Shown here: positions 61,601 to 64,000 of the stretch, piece by piece
Position numbering within the stretch: the stretch's first letter is position 1
Layout of the letters: every line of letters begins with the position of its first letter
NCBI RefSeq assembly: GCF_032854445.1
Contig: NC_088296.1
Span: forward strand, 5,477,246 to 5,541,245
Direction of reading: 5' to 3'
Length of the DNA stretch: 64,000 nucleotides
Source: Liolophura sinensis
Taxonomy: Eukaryota > Mollusca > Polyplacophora > Chitonida > Chitonidae
The notes under the pieces: generated by a model
Seen by the model: the letters and a program-made list of their open reading frames with translations, nothing else
The model's database searches: none
What the model was told of the DNA's origin: nothing
Translations under genes and position numbers: made by a program

Positions 61601-63032
61601 TACCTCGGATTTTGACCAGGTTTAGACTGATATTTGATCAGTTATTTTCACGAGATTTTTTCATCAGATATATGACCACGGCTGTTCAACGAATCTTTGA
61701 TCAAGGATGTTTTCCAGTGGTATGGACAACAATGTTCAGCAGATCTATGATCACAAACGTTCAACGCCTCAATGATTACATATGTTCACCACATCAATGA
61801 TCACATATGTCCACAAGATCTATGATCACGGATGTTCAACACATCATTGATCACGGATGTTCAAGAGATTTATGATTACCGATGTTCACCAAGTGTATGA
61901 TCACAGATGATCACCAGAAGTGTTGACAAAAATGTCCAGCAGATCTATGATCACGGATGTTCAACACATCAACGTCCACGGATGTCCACTAGATCTATAT
62001 TCACAGATGTTTAGTAGATTTCTGACCACGAATGTTGACCAAGTGTATGATCAAACATGATCACCAGAAGTGTTGACAAGGATGTTCAACAGATCTATGA
62101 TCAAAAGCGGTTCAACAGATCTATGGTCACGGATGGTCAACATATCTATGACCACAGATGTTCAACAGATCTATGACCACGGATGTTCATCAAGTGTATG
62201 ATCTTTAATGTTCAACACATCAATGACCGGATGTTCAACACATCAATGACCACGGATGTTCAACACATCAATGACCACGGATGTTCAACACATCAATGAC
62301 CACGGATGTTCAACACATCAATGACCACGGATGTTCAACACATCATTGATCACATATGTCCACTAGATCTATGATCACGGATGTTCAACACATCAATGAC
62401 CACGGATGTTCAACACATCAATGACCACGGATGTTCAACACATCAATGACCACGGATGTTCAACACATCATTGATCACATATGTCCACTAGATCTATGAT
62501 CACGGATGTTCAACACATCAATGATCACGGTTGTTCAACAAACCTATTATCACGAATATTCAACAGATTTATGATTACCGATGTTCACCAAGTGTATGAT
62601 CACAGATGATCACCGGGAGTGTTGACAAGGATGTCCAACAGATCTGTGATCAAAAGCGGTTCAACAGATCAATGACCACGGATGTTCAACACATCAATGT
62701 TCTTTTGGATTTTCTTTCATAAATCACATCAAAGTATAGCTTTACAACCCAGACAGCATTATCTCAGGAAAAAAGTTCCCGGAAAACTGAAATTTTGTAG
62801 ATGCGGCCGATGACGAAAGAGTGAGGGGAATAATATTTTTTTAAGAGAAACATGAAATTCATTAAACACTTGTATCAGGTATACCTTTAACTGTGGGTGT
62901 AAAAACTAATTAGGGTGAACTGATAACTCTTACCTGAGACAGTTCCGGCTTTGACTGTATCATTTGGTACAAGGTGTCTCCCTTGACCTTTCCAAGCGTA
63001 AGAACCAAGGCGGCGAGCAAAACTTTCCACAT
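31435..63032 (-). CDS. Three-domain fasciclin (FAS1) surface protein, complete ten-exon gene
   Basis: Exons (minus strand): 63032-62934, 45880-45715, 43908-43811, 42182-42034, 40822-40690, 36391-36271, 35588-35430, 34625-34489, 32690-32576, 31631-31435. Junction phases are 0,1,0,2,0,1,1,0,1 and the joined frame stays open for about 457 residues. Seen: a hydrophobic signal peptide (1-18); FAS1-1 (about 20-154) with H1-like TVLLPDNAA (56-64) and H2 SNGYLHILD (140-148); FAS1-2 (157-290) with YTVFVPSND (191-199) and TTNGVIHII (276-284); FAS1-3 (295-430) with FTLLAPSAA (331-339) and TNGYIYKID (416-424); then a hydrophobic tail ending MRE and stop. The predicted extracellular part has no cysteine and has NxS/T sites at N49, 69, 92, 111, 190, 209 and 330. 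FAS1 proteins mediate cell and matrix adhesion; the tail suggests a GPI anchor (inference), though a membrane segment with a three-residue end is possible. The exon 7 donor is uncertain (35430 or 35454). Confidence 0.85.
31925..32070. repeat. 45-bp tandem repeat, three units, in the last intron
   Basis: 'ataactttgttggtgtaaag' plus 'tgacattgtgttattcataa'. It lies between exons 10 and 9. Confidence 0.8.
32190..32495 (-). mobile_element. SINE, family B variant, in intron 9
   Basis: 'catatgacgaagaggagtca', 'accagacatgacaccccacc' and 'cgctctaacttattaggcca' in the same order as the 23640 copy. It lies about 80 bp beyond the exon 9 donor. Confidence 0.65.
32576..32690 (-). CDS. FAS1 gene exon 9
   Basis: 115 bp, acceptor TTTTTTTCAG, donor AAAA|GTAAGG, phase 0 in and phase 1 out. 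It encodes VLKRHVLTMSLTHAQLMD and FGGDKLDVKKTDGK. It is the FAS1-3 counterpart of exon 6 with the same intron phases on both sides. Copy 2 of the duplicated segment begins inside this exon, because copy 1 is cut by the window edge. Confidence 0.85.
34489..34625 (-). CDS. FAS1 gene exon 8: H1 motif of FAS1-3
   Basis: 137 bp, acceptor TGTGGACAG, donor AAATG|GTAATT, phase 1 in and phase 0 out. It encodes LLGVEAIKTELMKADQNFTLL followed by APSAAAWQKMK, a standard FAS1 H1 segment. A SINE core begins about 45 bp before the acceptor on the genomic plus side. Confidence 0.85.
34670..34910. mobile_element. SINE core, 30-bp repeat and SINE tail (duplicate of 2091-2331)
   Basis: Same composite structure in copy 2, beside exon 8. 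Confidence 0.7.
35430..35588 (-). CDS. FAS1 gene exon 7: end of FAS1-2, start of FAS1-3
   Basis: Acceptor CATCTAG, phase 1 in. It encodes FVGVNDHWAIVDQI and the H2 motif TTNGVIHIINAVIGV, then VYQQL of FAS1-3. Two weak donors keep frame with exon 8: GTCAGA after 35430 (159 bp) and GTTTGT after 35454 (135 bp). The longer form gives a FAS1-3 start of more usual length; the protein is then 457 rather than 449 residues. Confidence 0.75.
35850..35949 (+). mobile_element. SINE family A 3' end (duplicate of 3271-3390)
   Basis: Same insertion with a shorter AAAT tract. Confidence 0.8.
36271..36391 (-). CDS. FAS1 gene exon 6
   Basis: 121 bp, acceptor CACCCACAG, donor ACAC|GTGAGTT, phase 0 in and phase 1 out. 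It encodes VLQQHVATAPLF, the FAS1 conserved histidine region, and LNADDKIHVSYMDET, the strand that usually follows in FAS1. Confidence 0.85.
36780..37540. repeat. Same interspersed repeat, 81-bp array one unit shorter (copy 2)
   Basis: The array spans 37145-37351 (about 2.5 units). It differs from copy 1 by exactly 81 bp. Confidence 0.8.
37801..38056 (-). mobile_element. SINE family A, full length (duplicate of 5311-5566)
   Basis: Same insertion in copy 2 of the segment, with a few substitutions. It lies in intron 5, just outside the 44-bp minisatellite. Confidence 0.85.
38281..39624. repeat. 44-bp minisatellite, about 30 units (copy 2)
   Basis: Same array and flanks as 5792-8622 but roughly half the length. 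The first and last units match those of copy 1, so the difference is internal. Confidence 0.95.
39659..40412. other. Extra segment of about 755 bp in copy 2
   Basis: Copy 1 joins 'tatgtaaaat' directly to 'ttcctaagagg' (about 8652-8665); copy 2 has about 755 bp of unrelated AT-rich sequence between. No terminal repeats, tail or coding frame were recognised in it. Confidence 0.8.
40461..40620 (-). mobile_element. SINE family A fragment near exon 5 (copy 2)
   Basis: Same insertion as 8703-8862. Confidence 0.8.
40690..40822 (-). CDS. FAS1 gene exon 5: H1 motif of FAS1-2
   Basis: 133 bp, acceptor TTTATTGCAG, donor CCG|GTTTGT, phase 2 in and phase 0 out. Joined to exon 4 it reads NRYSGLKELLAKVTTF...YTVFVPSND. 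The open frame continues upstream of the acceptor only in copy 1; copy 2 has a stop there, so that part is intron. The GTTTGT donor is weak. A SINE starts about 70 bp past the donor. Confidence 0.85.
41233..41730 (-). mobile_element. SINE family B-type pieces in intron 4 (copy 2)
   Basis: Same two pieces as 9456-9955, with a GAGT run one unit longer. Confidence 0.65.
42034..42182 (-). CDS. FAS1 gene exon 4: end of FAS1-1, start of FAS1-2
   Basis: 149 bp, acceptor AAAATAG, donor CTACAG|GTAAGG, phase 0 in and phase 2 out. It encodes FVNNAKVKSSNMMASNG and the H2 motif GYLHILDQVLYPP, then the first helix of FAS1-2 (LTEVINTVNRY). The NNAKV...NG(x)HILDxVLxPP pattern is diagnostic of FAS1. Confidence 0.9.
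42610..42871. mobile_element. Foldback element (copy 2)
   Basis: Same element as 10832-11092, nearly identical. Confidence 0.7.
43650..43787 (-). mobile_element. SINE family A fragment beside exon 3 (copy 2)
   Basis: Same insertion as 11868-12008. Confidence 0.75.
43811..43908 (-). CDS. FAS1 gene exon 3
   Basis: 98 bp, acceptor CTTTTCAG, donor CAACAA|GTAAAT, phase 1 in and phase 0 out. It starts VPGNMTIEALAAMK, which is the FAS1 'HVVPG' region with the histidine replaced, and continues to WFSQQ. The copy at 12033-12130 has the same length and both junctions. Confidence 0.8.
44430..44890. mobile_element. Related MITE-like element (copy 2)
   Basis: Same element as 12650-13095 with minor changes. 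Confidence 0.65.
45715..45880 (-). CDS. FAS1 gene exon 2 (intact copy)
   Basis: Exon of 166 bp between a TTTCAG acceptor and a CAG|GTGAGAA donor, entering in phase 0 and leaving in phase 1. It encodes the first half of FAS1-1, including the H1-like TVLLPDNAAVDVF and the glycosylation sites NST and NQT. A SINE fragment ends about 45 bp beyond the donor and a SINE tail lies about 75 bp before the acceptor. The counterpart at 14043-14210 is 168 bp and out of frame. Confidence 0.85.
45955..46048 (+). mobile_element. SINE family A 3' end upstream of exon 2 (copy 2)
   Basis: Same insertion, with a slightly different AAAT tract. Confidence 0.7.
46948..47056 (+). mobile_element. SINE family A 3' part
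   Basis: Core 'ttggccgcagtcgtataagt', end 'acggcgtaaaacgcc' and an AAAT tail. The tRNA-like head is absent. Confidence 0.78.
47345..47533 (+). mobile_element. SINE family A, 5'-truncated, with long A-rich tail
   Basis: Starts 'acatgggaaggtctgtcccc', carries the core 'ggccaccgtcgtatagatga', and ends in a CAAA/TAAA tail of about 70 bp. Confidence 0.78.
48705..48800 (+). mobile_element. SINE family A head fragment
   Basis: tRNA-like 'ggctctgtggcttaggtgaa' with 'cttcgagttcatatcc' as B box. The remainder of the element is missing. Confidence 0.6.
48893..49128 (+). mobile_element. SINE family A, plus orientation, near full length
   Basis: tRNA-like head 'ccgaagtggttagtttgcc', core 'atgcgggccgctgtcgtata', and tail 'aacaccaagcaaataaacaa'. 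A second head alone lies at 48705-48800. Confidence 0.8.
50895..51235 (+). mobile_element. SINE family B, near full length
   Basis: Head with a B-box-like 'agggtcaatccttgg', core 'actggttgacccgtatcgtt' and 'cttcggtaaggcgtctcagt', and terminal 'aagcactcactcact'. Family B ends in CACTCACT repeats instead of AAAT. Confidence 0.75.
51640..51990. repeat. Degenerate 24-bp tandem repeat
   Basis: About a dozen units of the type 'ttttaaccacccggtgtcag' plus 'acat'. Irregular, with insertions. Confidence 0.65.
52292..52547 (-). mobile_element. SINE family A, near full length
   Basis: Core 'ttttacgccgtaccaaag' to tRNA-like head 'cggttagggaggcctcg'. The B box region reads 'gacttgaactcacagcga' on the plus strand. 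Confidence 0.82.
53160..53750. repeat. 22-bp minisatellite
   Basis: 'gtgttgtatggcactgtaga' plus 'gt'. Most regular at 53585-53740 and degenerate to the left. Open frames on both strands are repeat by-products. Confidence 0.85.
54790..54905 (+). mobile_element. tRNA-like head of the third SINE type
   Basis: 'gcgcgacgattgtcctcgac' and the B-box-like 'gtcggttcaaccccgac', then 'tcctaactgttgttagggg'. Not a cellular tRNA: no acceptor stem closes. Confidence 0.4.
55320..56810 (-). pseudogene. Decayed LINE (non-LTR retrotransposon) reverse transcriptase
   Basis: Minus-strand frames carry pieces of a LINE reverse transcriptase in order: an N-terminal part with FNNYFTSIA and PMNALKITSYAIADPL (56767-56400); FVDLSKAFDIVNHNTLLDKL (about 56190-56130); an SADDTS box in place of the catalytic YADD/FADD (about 55920-55895); and a C-terminal part with IRQFKFLGI and LKPVEILQKS (55780-55600). 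The frames are broken by shifts and stops, and 5' sequence is missing. The layout resembles the CR1/Jockey group, but the clade is not proved. Confidence 0.8.
57350..57680. repeat. 87-bp tandem repeat, nearly four units
   Basis: Units begin 'gtgagataaaaagcaatgtg' and end 'ttcccggatcgctcacgaac'. The two middle units are almost identical, the outer ones diverged. 87 bp is 29 codons, so frames stay open on both strands (57640-57227 minus, 57354-57674 plus). Confidence 0.85.
57930..58260. repeat. G-rich tandem repeat of about 30-36 bp
   Basis: Variants of 'gaggggggagagatttatgt' plus 'taccttgga' with many runs of four to seven G. Unit length varies. Confidence 0.75.
58420..58660. repeat. Tandem repeat of about 60 bp, roughly four units
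   Basis: 'gctagaaatctaactaagcc' and 'cctttgtcaccgaaatatag' recur, diverged. Confidence 0.7.
59377..59642 (-). mobile_element. SINE family A, full length, diverged
   Basis: Same layout as the neighbour at 59656, in the same orientation and only 14 bp away, but much more diverged. These are two independent insertions side by side. Confidence 0.8.
59656..59922 (-). mobile_element. SINE family A, full length and well preserved
   Basis: Complete from TTTATTTGACTGGTGTTTTA at left to the tRNA-like head (gagccacggagtccc on the plus strand) at right. Both Pol III boxes are recognisable, so it is a relatively young copy. Confidence 0.85.
60418..60600. mobile_element. Two SINE family A fragments, head to head
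   Basis: A minus-strand piece (60418-60525, 'gattcgtgttttacttagta') is followed by a plus-strand tail (60552-60600, 'cttgagtacggcgtaaaaca') and a run of ATTAC repeats. Confidence 0.65.
61660..62700. repeat. 25-bp minisatellite with higher-order structure, next to FAS1 exon 1
   Basis: Unit 'cacggatgttcaacacatca' plus 'atgac'. Nearly perfect at 62220-62500 and degenerate elsewhere. A larger block containing 'cacatatgtccactagatct' is repeated near 62345 and 62475, and 'agtgttgacaaggatgt' recurs near 61920, 62070 and 62620. It ends about 230 bp before the exon 1 donor. Confidence 0.88.
62934..63032 (-). CDS. FAS1 gene exon 1: signal peptide and start of FAS1-1
   Basis: ATG at 63032 opens a 33-codon exon that ends in a CAG|GTAAGAG donor at 62934, phase 0. 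It encodes a basic-hydrophobic leader (MWKVLLAALVLTLG) followed by a FAS1 start (DTLYQMIQSKPELSQ). Length, phase and layout match the paralogous exon at 20737-20844, although the residues differ widely. This is the only ATG in frame with the leader. Confidence 0.85.
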
Positions 63033-63115
63033 CTTCGGGCAGAAGAAACTACGGGACACGTTTAGTGGGCGTCTCAAACTCCCTGAATTACCGGTCGGCT
63101 AGGACTACTCTTTCC

Positions 63116-63123
63116 TTATTTAA
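63116..63123 (-). promoter_or_regulatory. TATA-like box of the complete FAS1 gene
   Basis: On the minus strand the sequence reads TTAAATAA, about 85 bp upstream of the ATG. That fits a start site near 63090 and a short 5' leader. A second TATATATA run lies near 63466-63474, about 430 bp upstream. Assigned from position and sequence only. Confidence 0.35.
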
Positions 63124-63597
63124 GCAGTGAAGTCAAACGACCAAGTTCGGTAGATACAGGTAAACAAAATGGAATCAAAGTTCACCAGACTTGGAGCACA
63201 AATTGTCCGTTTGGTAACTGTATGAGGTGTCGGCTTTACTCAGTGCGTCACCTGTAATCAGCGATATGGATATCTCACCTGAACGTCTATCACTGTGGAC
63301 AGTGAGGACTTTTTCCTGGGTTATCTAGAACTCCAGCCTAAGGAGTTCTGACGCGCTGCTAGGTAACGCGGCTGTAAATATGACTGGATGACATATAATT
63401 AGGCCAGGTAACGACACGGGGGTATTGATCGCGGCAACACTTACCGGCTGTGATGTATACCCTAAGGTATATATACTAGGTAGACGGATTCAGAGGGACT
63501 GACTGATGAATTGATGGGCGGACAGATCGAGTAGTGATGGCCTGAAGCCATAGTTCAACTGATGGGCGAGCGGTTGGATTATTGCGTGCATGGTATG

Positions 63598-63752
63598 ATT
63601 GCTGGTTCCCACCCTACAGAAGAGTATTTTATTTATACGACAGCAGCCTGCATCATGGTGGGAGGAAACCGGGTGGAGCCTGGGGGAAATCCAAGATCAT
63701 CCGCAGGTTGTTGTCAGACCTTCTCTGTCAGACGTACAGTCGGAGATGGATA
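63598..63752 (-). mobile_element. SINE family A fragment upstream of FAS1 exon 1
   Basis: Core 'tttatacgacagcagcctgc' through 'gcaggttgttgtcagacctt'. It lies about 570 bp upstream of the start codon and abuts a family B SINE. Confidence 0.75.
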
Positions 63753-64000
63753 AATAGATGGAGTGAGTGAGTGAATGCTTGGGGTTTAACGCCTTACTTA
63801 ACCACTTTTACAGTCATTTTTGACGACATAGGAATGCTTAGAGTGCATGAAATGTGCCTCCTTGTTGCAGGACGGATTTCCACCGCTCGTTTGTTTAGTG
63901 CTGCTTCACGGAGACGCCTTGCCGAAGGCAAGTAAGGCGCCCCGCACGAGCCATTATACTGATACGGGTCAACCAGTCGTTGCACTCTCCCTTCATGTTG
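63753..64000 (-). mobile_element. SINE family B, cut by window end
   Basis: 'gagtgagtgagtgaatgctt' then the reverse of the 50895 copy ('gacgccttgccgaaggcaag'). The head lies past 64000. Confidence 0.78.

Larger units (their letters stand above)
46151..62933. other. Intron 1 of the complete FAS1 gene (about 17 kb with the part in copy 2)
   Basis: Runs from the exon 1 donor to the exon 2 acceptor. It contains SINEs, minisatellites at 51640-51990, 53160-53750, 57350-57680, 57930-58260, 58420-58660 and 61660-62700, and a LINE relic at 55320-56810. No other exon was recognised. 49140-50800 holds nothing I can name. Confidence 0.6.

Noticed and set aside
61660-62700. CRISPR array or satellite centromere
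   Set aside because: The 25-bp units are contiguous with no unique spacers and the array is only about 1 kb.

Overview
The window is eukaryotic nuclear DNA. Its genes are split into short exons with GT/AG junctions and long introns, and it is rich in tRNA-derived SINEs, short inverted-repeat elements, minisatellites and microsatellites, with one decayed LINE. Nothing bacterial or viral is visible. The SINE types (an element with AAAT tails and an 'acgacggcggccagcatt' core, and a second with CACTCACT ends) resemble elements I associate with lophotrochozoan invertebrates such as molluscs and brachiopods. That placement is inference; the species cannot be named from the sequence.

The only recognisable protein-coding content is a family of fasciclin (FAS1)-domain genes on the minus strand. 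One gene is complete: ten coding exons from an ATG at 63032 to a stop ending at 31435. All intron phases agree, and the model gives about 457 residues: signal peptide, three FAS1 domains, and a C-terminal hydrophobic tail of the GPI-anchor type. It is probably a secreted or surface adhesion protein of the periostin/TGFBI/fasciclin superfamily. A second, paralogous first exon (signal peptide plus FAS1 start) lies at 20737-20844, with its own TATA box. The rest of its own gene is not identified.

Positions 1-14489 and 32580-46150 are near-identical copies of one segment (roughly 98-99 % by eye outside tandem arrays) carrying exons 2-9 of that gene. Copy 1 stops at the last base before a run of exactly 200 N (14490-14689), while copy 2 runs on. 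The simplest reading is that two contigs, probably of different haplotypes, overlap and were placed end to end without merging. The apparent tandem duplication is then an assembly product, and a gene model joining the 20737 exon to exons at 14210-1 would be a chimera. A real recent duplication is not excluded. The copies differ by minisatellite length (about 64 versus 30 units of 44 bp), an 81-bp repeat count (4 versus 3), an indel of about 755 bp, a SINE-internal difference, and two one-base insertions that break exon 2 in copy 1.

Layout: 1-14489 copy 1 (exons 9 to 2); 14490-14689 gap; 14690-20736 repeat-rich DNA, presumably intron 1 of the paralogue; 20737-20844 paralogue exon 1 and promoter; 20960-31434 intergenic, AT-rich, with SINEs, a 67-bp array and an inverted-repeat element; 31435-32690 exons 10 and 9; 32580-46150 copy 2; 46151-62933 the 17-kb intron 1 of the complete gene, filled with SINEs, six minisatellites and a LINE relic; 62934-63032 exon 1; 63033-64000 promoter region and two SINEs.
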